48,811 bases of DNA, from assembly GCA_938023515.1 (NCBI GenBank), contig CALJDR010000005.1, positions 1-48,811 of the forward strand. The letters run 5' to 3'. A program made the position numbers and the translations under genes. The notes below the pieces were generated by a model. The model had not been told where the DNA came from, did no database searches, and worked only from the letters and a program-made list of their open reading frames with translations. This document shows positions 7,578 through 16,087 of this stretch, in pieces. Within the stretch, counting starts at the first letter, position 1. Each line of letters begins with the position of its first letter. This DNA comes from an uncultured Flavobacteriales bacterium (GTDB lineage Bacteria; Bacteroidota; Bacteroidia; Flavobacteriales; UBA1820).

Positions 7578-8628
7578 ATTTTGCCGCGAGAAAATCCCGG
7601 TAGCGGGATTCCGCCCCGACGAGCCGTTTTTTAGTCGCCCGCAGGGAAGGCCGGAAAAAGGATGTTTCCAGCAGCGTTCTACCTTTGGTCAAGCGGTTCC
7701 AGTTGCCCACGATATGTCCTTTATGCAGAATAACGGGGAAAAACACTCCGAAATTGGTAAATGCCTTGGGATAATATTCCCGGGGCAGCACCGCTGTACG
7801 GTCTTTGTAGCTGATTAGGTATTCGTCATAGGCCGGGAGCAAGTGAAGTATCTCGTCGCAGCCCGGTTTAACTGTGCAGGACCGGTGTACGAGCATTTTC
7901 CCGTATTCGGTCTTTTCTTCGGCCAAATCCGCCGCGATCGACGCCACCGCCTGCCGGGCCTGTGTCACGGGCAATCCCGACCACCATACGAAATCTTCCA
8001 TCGTGGCCGGGGAATGGCTCCGGAAATACTTTGTCGCCAACGTAGAGAGGGCTTCGTCTCTTTCGAGGCGCGGAGCTGCGGGAATCCGTTCTTCGAGCAG
8101 CGCATAAGTCCGCTCCCTTCCCTTGTCCAGCCCGCAGCAAACCACACCTTCCACTTCGGCGCGCATCATCAGGCAGGTCATTTGGGTCTTTTCCGAAGGG
8201 AGACCCCTCTTCGCAAACTCTGCCGCGATCTCCTCCCGGGTGAGGTGCCGGCGCCCTTCCAATATTCTTTCGAGGGCATCCCTCGATGCGGAAAAATGCT
8301 TTTCATCCAGTCCGCGTCCTTTAGAGTACGAATTGACGGCCTGTACGATCCGCGGCGAAGTGAGTTCCAGCATCCAGCGCACGTCCCGGGCGGATACTAC
8401 GTGCCACGTGGGACGCAGGACATGTGTCCGCACGATCTCTCCCCGCGCCAGCGCATCTTCCACCGCCCGGACAGAAGGGGACTTCAGGCGAATGCCTACC
8501 GCCCATTTGGACATGGCATAATCCTGCGCCTGAAGAGCCCCCATCCAATCCACCAGGTCTGCCGGCCGGTCGAAATCCGGAGCCGAGAGCTGCTGGGCGG
8601 ACAGACGTATGTCGGTAATCGTTTGCAT
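7576..8628 (-). CDS. AlkZ-like winged-helix DNA glycosylase (HTH_42 family)
   Basis: A 350-residue protein of the winged-helix HTH_42 family whose characterised members (Streptomyces AlkZ, E. coli YcaQ/AlkX) remove alkylated bases or unhook interstrand crosslinks. It carries the catalytic-type motif Q33-A34-Q35 in MGALQAQDY, matching the QxQ signature of the AlkZ-like group rather than the QxD of the YcaQ group. Other family features include HVLRPTWHVV and the C-terminal RPSLRATKK region. The ATG at 8628 (MQTITDIRL) is chosen because upstream in-frame sequence runs into idi. It follows idi by 47 nt on the same strand. Activity on a particular lesion is inferred from the family, not shown. Confidence 0.82.
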   Translation of the reverse strand: MQTITDIRLSAQQLSAPDFDRPADLVDWMGALQAQDYAMSKWAVGIRLKSPSVRAVEDALARGEIVRTHVLRPTWHVVSARDVRWMLELTSPRIVQAVNSYSKGRGLDEKHFSASRDALERILEGRRHLTREEIAAEFAKRGLPSEKTQMTCLMMRAEVEGVVCCGLDKGRERTYALLEERIPAAPRLERDEALSTLATKYFRSHSPATMEDFVWWSGLPVTQARQAVASIAADLAEEKTEYGKMLVHRSCTVKPGCDEILHLLPAYDEYLISYKDRTAVLPREYYPKAFTNFGVFFPVILHKGHIVGNWNRLTKGRTLLETSFFRPSLRATKKRLVGAESRYRDFLAAK

Positions 8629-8675
8629 CGTAAAAAAACAGGATTGCCGGGGATAAAACCCCGGGAAAGGATATT

Positions 8676-9221
8676 TTACAGCCCTTCCGAAGAAGAGATA
8701 TGATCGAAATACTGCCCGATGATGATCTTGAACCACTCGGAGTATTTCTCCGGGTGGCACTCTATATCGGCACGCAGTTCTTCCGGCGATACCCAGGCCC
8801 ATTCTTCCACTTCGTGCGGATCGCAGGCGGGAGTGCCTGAAAATTCCCCGACGAACACGTGGTCGTATTCGTGCTCGGTAAGCCCGGTATCGAGCGAGGC
8901 TTTATAGACGAAAGAAAATATCTCCCGCAGGGGCACATCGAATCCCATTTCTTCTTTCAGACGGCGGTGTGCGGCAGCTTCTGTGCTTTCCCCGGGAGCC
9001 GGGTGCGAACAGCAGGTATTGGTCCACTGACTCTGCGAATGGTATTTGGTGGCGGCACGTTTCTGCAGCATGATCTCCCCTTTGGGGGAAAAGACGATCA
9101 CGGAAAATGCGCGGTGCAGATGACCTCCGTCCAGGTGGGCTTCCATTTTTTCAGCCGTGCCGATCTCGCGGTCGTCCCCGTCTACCAGAATGACCCTGCT
9201 CATATCTATTTCTTCCTTCAT
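8676..9221 (-). CDS. idi: Isopentenyl-diphosphate delta-isomerase, type I
   Basis: A 181-residue Nudix-fold enzyme that interconverts IPP and DMAPP, the five-carbon isoprenoid precursors. The catalytic cysteine is C71 in TNTCCSHP, metal-binding histidines lie in HLHRAFSV (H34, H36) and the catalytic glutamate is E118 in HEYDHVF; a Nudix-like helix spans about residues 78-93. The start at 9221 is 5 nt after the gpsA stop, suggesting coupling; an alternative ATG at 9203 would drop six residues. It pairs lipid-precursor genes gpsA and idi in one operon, which also feeds undecaprenyl phosphate, the carrier needed by the polysaccharide locus further right. Confidence 0.93.
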   Translation of the reverse strand: MKEEIDMSRVILVDGDDREIGTAEKMEAHLDGGHLHRAFSVIVFSPKGEIMLQKRAATKYHSQSQWTNTCCSHPAPGESTEAAAHRRLKEEMGFDVPLREIFSFVYKASLDTGLTEHEYDHVFVGEFSGTPACDPHEVEEWAWVSPEELRADIECHPEKYSEWFKIIIGQYFDHISSSEGL

Positions 9222-9226
9222 TTCGA

Positions 9227-10228
9227 TCAGTCGAGGAACTCAGTCAGTTTTTTAAATTTATCGCGGCGGTCTTTTCCTTCGTAAAGGATACTGTAGACCG
9301 CTTCCACGATCGGCATGTGGATGTCGTATTGTTTTATCAGTTGGGATACCCCATAGGTAGCATAATAACCTTCGGCCACCATGTTCATTTCGAGCATGGC
9401 CGATTTGACCGTATACCCTTTCCCTATCATCGTACCGAACATCCGGTTGCGGCTGAAATAGCTGTAGCCCGTTACCAACAGGTCGCCCAGATAGGCCGAG
9501 TCCATAATGTTGCGCCCTTCCATCGGGTAGATCGCATCCATAAAGCGGTCCATCTCGCGGATAGAATTGGACATCAGCACGGCCTGGAAATTGTCTCCGT
9601 AATTCAATCCATGCGCAATACCGGCAGCCACGGCATAGATATTTTTCAGCACAGCGGCGTATTCGACCCCGACCACGTCGCGGGACAGTTTGCACCGGAT
9701 ATAGGGGCCGTTGAGGTACGAAGCCATATTCTCGGCGATAGGCTGGTTCTGGCAGGCGACGGTAAGGTAGGAAAGATGCTCCATCGCCACTTCTTCGGCA
9801 TGGCACGGACCTGTTATCGCCCCGATCCGGCCGGGTGCTACTTTAAAGCGCTTGGACAGGTATTGGCCCATCACGATATTTTTCTCGGGGAGCAGGCCTT
9901 TTATCGCTGAAAACAGAACTTTTCCTTTCATCGACACCTTCATCCCCCGGATCTCCTTGGAAAAAAAAGCGGACGGAATGGCAAAGATGATCGTGTACGC
10001 ATTCTCAACGATCTCGTTGATATTGCTGCTCAGATATAGTTTGGATGTATCGAGCTCGACAGCGGAAAGGTAGGTAGGGTTATGGCGTTCTCTGCGGATG
10101 TATTCTACGGTCTCCTCGGACCGGATATACCAGCCGACACAGTCCATATTCTCACAAAGCATCTTGACTATGGCCGTGGCCCAACTGCCCCCGCCTACGA
10201 CTGCTACCTTGTAATTTTTCTCACTCAT
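9227..10228 (-). CDS. gpsA: Glycerol-3-phosphate dehydrogenase [NAD(P)+]
   Basis: A 333-residue cytoplasmic enzyme reducing dihydroxyacetone phosphate to sn-glycerol 3-phosphate for phospholipid synthesis. The dinucleotide site GGGSWATA is at residues 12-19, and the catalytic lysines sit in SAIKG (K110) and EYAAVLKN (K195). Length is normal. It starts 139 bp downstream of the tRNA-Arg gene on the same strand with no TAnnTTTG match in the gap, so read-through from the tRNA promoter is possible. It is followed at once by idi. Confidence 0.94.
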   Translation of the reverse strand: MSEKNYKVAVVGGGSWATAIVKMLCENMDCVGWYIRSEETVEYIRRERHNPTYLSAVELDTSKLYLSSNINEIVENAYTIIFAIPSAFFSKEIRGMKVSMKGKVLFSAIKGLLPEKNIVMGQYLSKRFKVAPGRIGAITGPCHAEEVAMEHLSYLTVACQNQPIAENMASYLNGPYIRCKLSRDVVGVEYAAVLKNIYAVAAGIAHGLNYGDNFQAVLMSNSIREMDRFMDAIYPMEGRNIMDSAYLGDLLVTGYSYFSRNRMFGTMIGKGYTVKSAMLEMNMVAEGYYATYGVSQLIKQYDIHMPIVEAVYSILYEGKDRRDKFKKLTEFLD

Positions 10229-10367
10229 GATTTGCAGAGATTGGAGGCATCGCCTCTTTGGTCGTAGACCAGCATCGCCGGAGGTCTGTCCCGGACAGGA
10301 AAAACCGGCAAAAAGGTCCCAGGAGGGTTCCCTGCGGGACTTGCTGTGCCGGATATCCCGGCATTTG

Positions 10368-10439
10368 TACCCCCGGAAGGAATCGAACCTTCATCAATGG
10401 TACCGGAAACCATCATTCTATCCGTTGAACTACGGAGGC
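10368..10439 (-). tRNA. tRNA-Arg (anticodon CCG)
   Basis: A 72-nt cloverleaf read on the minus strand. The acceptor stem is GCCTCCG with CGGGGGT (one G-U at the end and one internal U-G), the D arm starts GTTCAACGG, the anticodon stem ATGGT/ACCAT holds the loop TTCCGGT with anticodon CCG, and the T arm is GAAGG-TTCGATT-CCTTC. The 3' CCA is not encoded; A73 is followed by CAA. It reads the arginine codon CGG. Confidence 0.93.
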
Positions 10440-10449
10440 ATTTACCGTG

Positions 10450-10480
10450 CAAAGGTAAGATATTTTTAATTCACCGTAAA
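10450..10480 (-). promoter_or_regulatory. Promoter of tRNA-Arg
   Basis: On the minus strand TACCTTTG (10450-10457) is preceded by TTTA (10477-10480) with a 19-nt spacer. The predicted start is about 5-8 nt before the tRNA, as expected for a tRNA gene. Confidence 0.7.
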
Positions 10481-10582
10481 GATTATTTACAGGAAGAATC
10501 GACGTCTTCTGATTTTTACCACAAAAAAACAACAGCCTTTTTCCGACTTATACTTACCTTTACGGATATTGAAACTCTTCCT

Positions 10583-11230
10583 ATGAAACCCCGCGAAAAA
10601 TTGGCCTTCAGCGGCCCTGAAAGCCTGTCGGACGAAGAACTCCTGACCATCGTGATCGGCTCCGGCACCAGCGGCCTCTCTGCCCGTCAGATAGCGGCCG
10701 GCCTATTGGAATATGCATCCGGCAGCCTGTCCCGGCTGGCCGGAATGATCCCCACCGAACTTTGCACCGTCAAAGGAGTAGGACAGGCCACCGCCGTGGA
10801 AATAGCCGCCTGTTTCGAGATTGCCCGCCGAGCGGTGCGGGAATCGGCTGCTGCTCCGCTGATCAAATGCCCGGAAGATATTTTTGATGCCATTCGGGCC
10901 GAAATAGCCCATCTGAACCATGAAGAATTCTGGGTATTACACCTGGCCGCGTCGGGAAAATTGCTTTCCAAACAAAAGGTAAGCCAGGGGGGACTGAGCG
11001 GGGCGACGGTCGACCAGCGGATGATATTCCGCAGGGCTTACGGGCTCGGCACAGACTCTATCATCCTGTGCCACAACCACCCCTCGGGCTCGCTTTCGAT
11101 ATCGCAGGAAGACATCCGCATCACCCAAGCGATCCGGAATTCCTGTGCTTTGCTGGGTTTCCGGTTGACAGATCATCTGGTCATTGCCGGCGCAGAATTC
11201 ACCAGCATGGCCGAGCGGGGGCTTTTGTAG
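10583..11230 (+). CDS. radC: RadC family JAB-domain protein
   Basis: A 215-residue RadC-type protein: an N-terminal helix-hairpin-helix part (about residues 12-88, SLSDEELLTIVIGSG and VKGVGQATAVEI) and a C-terminal JAB/MPN metalloprotease-like domain with the zinc motif H164-N-H166-P-S-G and D177. The family is widespread, but its biochemical role is unsettled; the old link to DNA repair is not supported for E. coli RadC. The frame is open upstream through the antisense of the tRNA, which is not credible; the ATG at 10583 begins MKPREKLAFSG, matching the conserved PREK start. A weak TACCTTTA at 10555-10562 could be its -7 element. It converges on trmB with a 3-bp gap and no visible terminator. 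Confidence 0.9.
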   Translation: MKPREKLAFSGPESLSDEELLTIVIGSGTSGLSARQIAAGLLEYASGSLSRLAGMIPTELCTVKGVGQATAVEIAACFEIARRAVRESAAAPLIKCPEDIFDAIRAEIAHLNHEEFWVLHLAASGKLLSKQKVSQGGLSGATVDQRMIFRRAYGLGTDSIILCHNHPSGSLSISQEDIRITQAIRNSCALLGFRLTDHLVIAGAEFTSMAERGLL

Positions 11231-11233
11231 AAA

Positions 11234-11911
11234 CTAACGGCGCAGGCGGAACCGGATATACGTGATCGGAGTACCTGTTTCCAAATATTTTTTTTCGTAG
11301 AAAGTCTGGATGGTTTTCAGCTCTTCCGGCGCGCAATCGTCCCGGTAGAGATCGTGCTGGGCATAAAGCACTTCGTGCCCTTTCCCGTGGAGCAATCCCA
11401 GCGTATACCCATGCAAAAAGGCGGAATCGGTCTTTAAGTGAAGAATGCCGTCCGATTTCAGGATACCCGCGTATTTCTCCAAAAATCCCTCCCCTGTCAG
11501 GCGGTGTTTGGTCCGCCGGTATTTGGTTTGCGGGTCCGGAAATGTGATCCATATTTCATCTACCTCCCCGGGCGCGAAACAACGATCAATCAGTTCTATC
11601 TGGGTGCGCAGGAAGGCCACATTGGGCATTTCACCCTCGGTAGCCGTCTTGGCTCCCCGCCACAGGCGGGCGCCTTTGATATCGATCCCGATAAAGTTTT
11701 TCTCCGGATAGCGTTCGGCCAGGCCTATCGTATATTCTCCCTTGCCACAACCCAGTTCGAGCACAATCGGATGGTCGTTCTCAAAGAATTCTTTATTCCA
11801 CTGCCCCCGCAAGGCAAAACGTCCCTCCAACACTTCCTGCCGGGAAGGCTGGAAAAGGCGGGAGAAGGTAGCGTTCTCCTGGAAACGCTTTAATTTGTGC
11901 TTACTTCCCAT
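11234..11911 (-). CDS. trmB: tRNA (guanine-N7-)-methyltransferase
   Basis: A 225-residue SAM-dependent enzyme that methylates G46 in the variable loop of tRNAs. The SAM site is LELGCGKGEYT (about residues 51-61), and the family signature ITFPDPQTKYRRTKHRLT contains the substrate-binding FPDP and basic cluster. The start is 27 nt after the stop of the upstream permease gene on the same strand, so the two are probably one transcript. The 3' end abuts radC (3-bp gap), giving convergent genes without a terminator. Confidence 0.94.
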   Translation of the reverse strand: MGSKHKLKRFQENATFSRLFQPSRQEVLEGRFALRGQWNKEFFENDHPIVLELGCGKGEYTIGLAERYPEKNFIGIDIKGARLWRGAKTATEGEMPNVAFLRTQIELIDRCFAPGEVDEIWITFPDPQTKYRRTKHRLTGEGFLEKYAGILKSDGILHLKTDSAFLHGYTLGLLHGKGHEVLYAQHDLYRDDCAPEELKTIQTFYEKKYLETGTPITYIRFRLRR

Positions 11912-11938
11912 CGAAAAGAAAAATTGTACTGTTGTGCA

Positions 11939-13198
11939 TTATTGGCCGGAGCGGATCGCATCCACCGGATCCATCCGGGCACCCATATAGGCAGGCATAA
12001 TACCGGCCAAAAGGCCGATCACCGCAGAAATAATGATCCCTATGTTGATATTGGTCAGCGACAGGTAGAAGGTCATACCCGACAGGCTTTCCGCCGCGGC
12101 CATCGCCCCCCAAACCATCAGGATCCCGAAAAGGCCGCCGATCAGCGAAAGGAATATCGCCTCGAAAACGAACTGGAGGAGGATAAAACTGTTCTTGGCC
12201 CCGAGCGCCTTCTGGATACCGATCTGGTTGGTACGTTCCCGCACGCTGACGAACATGATGTTCGCGATTCCGAAACCGCCCACAAGCATAGAAAAACCGC
12301 CAATGATAAACCCGGCCAGGTTCAGCATGGAATAAAGCGGAGCGAACGTATTGGCGATGACGGAGGGCACATTGAGCTCGAAATTGTCCTTGGCATCGGG
12401 CGCCAGACGGCGGATGGAACGCACATGTCCGCGCAATTCGCTCAGGAACTCGTTCATATTGGCTTTTTGGGCGTCCGAAGGATTGACGATCACATTCCCG
12501 CCCGAACGATCGGTGATCATATTGTATTTCCGGTAGAAGTTGATCGGGACGAATACCCGGTTATCCTTGGCCATACCGAAAGTTTGCTCCCCTTCTTTTT
12601 CCAGCGTGCCGATGATGCGGAGTTTTTGCCCCCGGTACATAATGGTCTTGCCGATAGCTTCCTCGTCGGAACCGAAACTGTTAGTATAGATATCGTATCC
12701 CACCACCGCTACGGGAGTCCCCGCCGCGCTTTCTACCGGCGAAAAATAGCGTCCCTGCGTGACCTTCATCGGCTCGATATTCTCGTATTCGTGCGATACG
12801 GCCAGCAGCTGGAAGTCGTTGATGTTTTCGTTGTTGATCTTTATTTGCCCGTATCCCTGGAGGTAAAACGCGATCCTATCGGCGATCTCGGGCATCTGCC
12901 GGCGCAGGGAGGCCGCTTCGGCAGGCGTAGGGTACGGACGCTTGCGGATATCCCACCACTGTGCATCCATCACCATACCCCAGGGCCATTTGTCGATGTA
13001 CACCACTTCGGCACCCATAGAGGCCAAGTCGTCGTCCACATTCTTCTTGAGCGAATCGACGGCTGCCAATACGGTAATGATGCAGAAGATTCCGATGCTG
13101 ATACCCAACAACGACAAAAGGGTGCGGAGTTTGTTCTTTACCAGGGCATCCCAGGCGAACTTCACGCTTTCGGTAAACAGGATAATGGACTTGCGCAT
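11939..13198 (-). CDS. FtsX-like (MacB-type) ABC transporter permease
   Basis: A 419-residue membrane protein with the MacB/FtsX plan: a first membrane segment near residues 20-42 (LRTLLSLLGISIGIFCIITVL), a periplasmic MacB-core region (about 45-285) and three C-terminal membrane segments carrying VSVRERTNQIGIQKALGAK. The C-terminus GARMDPVDAIRSGQ is typical of the family. Such permeases act with a separate ATPase in tripartite efflux or lipoprotein release; no ATPase or adaptor gene is adjacent. ATG at 13198 (MRKSIILFTES) is preferred to 13216, which would leave almost no leader below the -7 element at 13231-13238. It is co-directional with trmB. Confidence 0.88.
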   Translation of the reverse strand: MRKSIILFTESVKFAWDALVKNKLRTLLSLLGISIGIFCIITVLAAVDSLKKNVDDDLASMGAEVVYIDKWPWGMVMDAQWWDIRKRPYPTPAEAASLRRQMPEIADRIAFYLQGYGQIKINNENINDFQLLAVSHEYENIEPMKVTQGRYFSPVESAAGTPVAVVGYDIYTNSFGSDEEAIGKTIMYRGQKLRIIGTLEKEGEQTFGMAKDNRVFVPINFYRKYNMITDRSGGNVIVNPSDAQKANMNEFLSELRGHVRSIRRLAPDAKDNFELNVPSVIANTFAPLYSMLNLAGFIIGGFSMLVGGFGIANIMFVSVRERTNQIGIQKALGAKNSFILLQFVFEAIFLSLIGGLFGILMVWGAMAAAESLSGMTFYLSLTNINIGIIISAVIGLLAGIMPAYMGARMDPVDAIRSGQ

Positions 13199-13230
13199 AT
13201 TTTTTTCGGTGATCACGAACCGGACGGAGG

Positions 13231-13238
13231 CAAAGATA
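13231..13238 (-). promoter_or_regulatory. -7 element for permease-trmB
   Basis: Minus-strand TATCTTTG followed by C, a full match to TAnnTTTG. A TTTG lies upstream at 13254-13257, but the 15-nt spacing is short of the usual 19-21. Confidence 0.6.
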
Positions 13239-13330
13239 CGAATTTACCGCCCGCAAACCGGCTCCGGAACGATGCCGGTGGGTCAAATGTATCGCAATTT
13301 AACGAAATATCCTTGTTTTTCATTCTCTTT

Positions 13331-13361
13331 TTTGACTTCCGCATATTATTTCATACTTTTG
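13331..13361 (+). promoter_or_regulatory. Promoter of the S9 peptidase operon
   Basis: TTTG at 13331-13334, a 19-nt spacer and TACTTTTG at 13354-13361 form a perfect Bacteroidetes promoter 36 bp before the start codon. Confidence 0.85.
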
Positions 13362-13396
13362 GATACATCAGAAATCAACCAAAACAACCGCACGAC

Positions 13397-15442
13397 ATGA
13401 TTATCAGGCGAGTTTTTATTTTCCTTCTATTTTTCACGATGACAACAGTTTCTCAGGCACAGACCGGGGTAATGACCCCGGAAACACTCTGGCAACTCGG
13501 ACGGGTAAACCTCGCCGGGGTGAGTGCGGACGGCTCTACCGTCCTGTACAACGTAACCACCTACGATACCCATGCCGACAAGGGTACCACCCATATCTTT
13601 GCCTGCAACTTTTCAGGCGCCTCCCGGCAGCTTACCGACGGGCAAACGAGCGCCCAGGCCATCGGCATTACCCCCGGCGGGCGTATCGCCTATATGCAGG
13701 AAGGCCAGCTTTGGACCATGACCGCCACGGGCACAGACAAACGGCAGGCCAGCAACATCGAAGGCGGCATCGCCAACGTCAAATTCTCTCCCAAAGGGGA
13801 TGCGGTACTTTTCACCCGGGACGTAAAATTCCGTCAGACCCCGGCCGAACTCTACCCGGAACTGCCCAAAGCCAACGTGCGTATCATCGACGACCTTATG
13901 TACCGCCATTGGAACAACTGGGAAGACGATATGGTCTCGCATGTGTTCTATGCCCCGTTCAACGGCACGGAAGTATCTGGCACAGGAACGGATATCATGG
14001 AGGGAGAGCCTTATGACAGCCCCCTGACGCCTTTCGGCGGGGCCGAGCAACTCGCCTGGAGTCCGGACGGGATGAAAATAGCCTACACCTGCAAGAAAAA
14101 ACAGGGAACCCAGGCCGCCATTTCGACCGACGCGGACATATACATCTACGACGTGGTCTCGAAAAAAACCGAAAACCTTACCAAAGGCAACAACGGATAC
14201 GACACCTGCCCGGCATGGAGCCCGGACGGACGTTTTATCGCTTGGCTTTCGATGGACGAAGACGGGTACGAAGCGGACAAGAACGATATCAAGCTCTACG
14301 AATGGGCCACCGGGAAGACGTATAACCTGACCGACCGCTGGGATGAGACCGTCGAAGAGTTCGCCTGGGAAAAAACGGGCGCAGCGATCGTGTTCCGTAC
14401 CGCATTCAATGCGGTGGAACAGTTGTTCGAATTCCGGATGCCCAAGAGCCTGAACGAAATATCGCCCAACGCCTGCATCGCCCAGCTGACAAAAGGCAAA
14501 GCCTGCGTGGGCACATTCCTGCTCACCGGCAAGAACATCATCGCCGAACGCTACGATTTCAACCACCCCAACGAGATCGTCTCCTACGACCTGAAAAAAG
14601 GCACATACCGGTACCTGACCGATGTGAACGGGGCGATATTCAAAGACATCAAACCCTCCGAAATCAAAGAGCGCTGGGTGAACACGACCGACGGGAAACA
14701 CATGCTTACCTGGGTCATACTCCCGCCGGATTTTGACGCGTCCAAAAAATACCCGGCCCTGCTCTTCTGCGGGGGCGGCCCTCAGACACCCCTTACCCCC
14801 TCGTATTCTTTCCGCTGGAACTACCAGTTGATGGCGGCAAAGGGCTATGTGGTAGTCATCCCCAACCGCCGGGGCCTCCCGGGATTCGGCGTGAAATGGA
14901 ACGAAGAGATCTCCGGACAATGGGGCGGACAGGCCATTACCGACCTGTTGACGGCTATCGACGACGTAGCCCGCGAACCTTACATAGATAAAGAGCGCCT
15001 GGGTGCAGTCGGCGCCTCGTACGGCGGCTATTCCGTGTATATGCTGGCCGGCAAGCACGAAGGCCGTTTCAAGACTTTCATCGCCCATTGCGGAACGTTC
15101 GACATGAAGAGCTGGTACGGCACGACCGAAGAGGTATTTTTTGCCAACAAAGACCTCGGCGGCCCCTATTGGCAGGACCGGAGCAACCCTTCGTACAACG
15201 AATTCTCCCCTTCGTCCTACGTGGACAAATGGGATACCCCGATTCTGATCATGCAGGGCGAACAGGATTTTCGCGTACCGACCAACCAATCCATGCAGGC
15301 TTTCCAGGCCGCACGGCTGCGGGGAATAGAGGCACGTATGGTGCTTTTCCCCGACGAATGCCACTGGATACTCCGTCCACAGGACAGCCTGGTATGGCAG
15401 GCGGAATTCTTCGGATGGCTGGATAAATACCTGAAGAAATAA
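13397..15442 (+). CDS. Secreted S9 family peptidase (prolyl oligopeptidase/acylaminoacyl peptidase type)
   Basis: A 681-residue protein with a signal peptide (residues 1 to about 22, cut after SQA), a WD40-like beta-propeller region (about 25-420) with PD40-type motifs such as LAWSPDGMKIAYTCKKK and PAWSPDGRFIAWLS, and a C-terminal alpha/beta-hydrolase domain. The catalytic triad is S541 in GASYGGY, D624 in GEQDFRVP and H656 in DECHW. Family members cut short peptides after proline or remove N-terminal dipeptides in the periplasm. A long open frame extends upstream to 11897, but it is antisense to the permease; the perfect promoter and signal peptide fix the start at 13397. The next gene begins 5 nt after the stop. 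Confidence 0.93.
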   Translation: MIIRRVFIFLLFFTMTTVSQAQTGVMTPETLWQLGRVNLAGVSADGSTVLYNVTTYDTHADKGTTHIFACNFSGASRQLTDGQTSAQAIGITPGGRIAYMQEGQLWTMTATGTDKRQASNIEGGIANVKFSPKGDAVLFTRDVKFRQTPAELYPELPKANVRIIDDLMYRHWNNWEDDMVSHVFYAPFNGTEVSGTGTDIMEGEPYDSPLTPFGGAEQLAWSPDGMKIAYTCKKKQGTQAAISTDADIYIYDVVSKKTENLTKGNNGYDTCPAWSPDGRFIAWLSMDEDGYEADKNDIKLYEWATGKTYNLTDRWDETVEEFAWEKTGAAIVFRTAFNAVEQLFEFRMPKSLNEISPNACIAQLTKGKACVGTFLLTGKNIIAERYDFNHPNEIVSYDLKKGTYRYLTDVNGAIFKDIKPSEIKERWVNTTDGKHMLTWVILPPDFDASKKYPALLFCGGGPQTPLTPSYSFRWNYQLMAAKGYVVVIPNRRGLPGFGVKWNEEISGQWGGQAITDLLTAIDDVAREPYIDKERLGAVGASYGGYSVYMLAGKHEGRFKTFIAHCGTFDMKSWYGTTEEVFFANKDLGGPYWQDRSNPSYNEFSPSSYVDKWDTPILIMQGEQDFRVPTNQSMQAFQAARLRGIEARMVLFPDECHWILRPQDSLVWQAEFFGWLDKYLKK

Positions 15443-15447
15443 CGGCC

Positions 15448-16035
15448 ATGGCCTCCAAAAAAGAACTCCGGAAAGCCTACCGGGAACTGCGGGCCAATAT
15501 ACCGCCCGCCAAAGCGGAGGCCCTTTCGCTCGCGGCCTGCCGGACGGCAATGGAGTCGCCTGAGTTCGCCGTCGCACAAAACATCCATGTGTTCCTGCCT
15601 ATCCGCAGGCTGCACGAGATCGATACCTATCCGCTGTTGGATACGATCTTTTCCCAAGGGAAAACAGCCGTGGTATCCGTTTCCGACTTCGAAAAGGGGA
15701 CGATGTCCTGCTATGCTCTGGGGGATACGGGCCTGTTGGCCGAGAATTCTTTCGGAATCCCGGAACCGGCCGATACGACCGGTTTACGGCCCATCGCCCC
15801 ACAAGAAATCGACCTGATCGTCATCCCCCTACTGGCTTACGACCGCGCAGGACACCGGGTTGGGTATGGTCGGGGATTTTACGACCGTTTTCTGCGGCAA
15901 TGCCGCCCGGATGCCGTAAAAGCGGGCCTGTCTTTTTTTCCGCCGGAAGAACAGCCGATATCCGATACGACCCCGGAAGACATTCCGTTGGACTGTTGTT
16001 TTACCCCGGAGGGTAAAACAGATTTCAAAAAATGA
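15448..16035 (+). CDS. 5-formyltetrahydrofolate cyclo-ligase
   Basis: A 195-residue enzyme converting 5-formyl-THF plus ATP to 5,10-methenyl-THF in one-carbon metabolism. The N-terminal basic helix KKELRKAYRELR and the ATP/folate loop GYGRGFYDRFL (residues 139-149) are the family signature. The start is 5 nt after the S9 peptidase stop, so it is translated from that transcript. The last codons contain a 10-bp hairpin (15997-16020), noted separately. Length is normal. No functional link to the peptidase is evident. Confidence 0.92.
   Translation: MASKKELRKAYRELRANIPPAKAEALSLAACRTAMESPEFAVAQNIHVFLPIRRLHEIDTYPLLDTIFSQGKTAVVSVSDFEKGTMSCYALGDTGLLAENSFGIPEPADTTGLRPIAPQEIDLIVIPLLAYDRAGHRVGYGRGFYDRFLRQCRPDAVKAGLSFFPPEEQPISDTTPEDIPLDCCFTPEGKTDFKK
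15997..16020 (+). repeat. Perfect hairpin at the 3' end of the cyclo-ligase gene
   Basis: TGTTTTACCC and GGGTAAAACA form a 10-bp perfect stem around the loop CGGA, within the last codons of the gene. No U-tract follows, so it is not a standard terminator. It could limit read-through or protect the 3' end. Confidence 0.5.
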
Positions 16036-16087
16036 TCGGATCCGGTTTACGGCCCGATTCTTTCTCTGATATGCAAACAAAAACTTC

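Noticed and set aside
10346..10582. N-terminal extension of RadC
   Set aside because: It runs through the antisense of tRNA-Arg; the family start is at 10583.
11897..13396. Open plus-strand frame extending the S9 peptidase by 500 residues upstream
   Set aside because: It is antisense to the well-defined FtsX-type permease, lacks any domain, and the signal peptide and perfect promoter fix the start at 13397.
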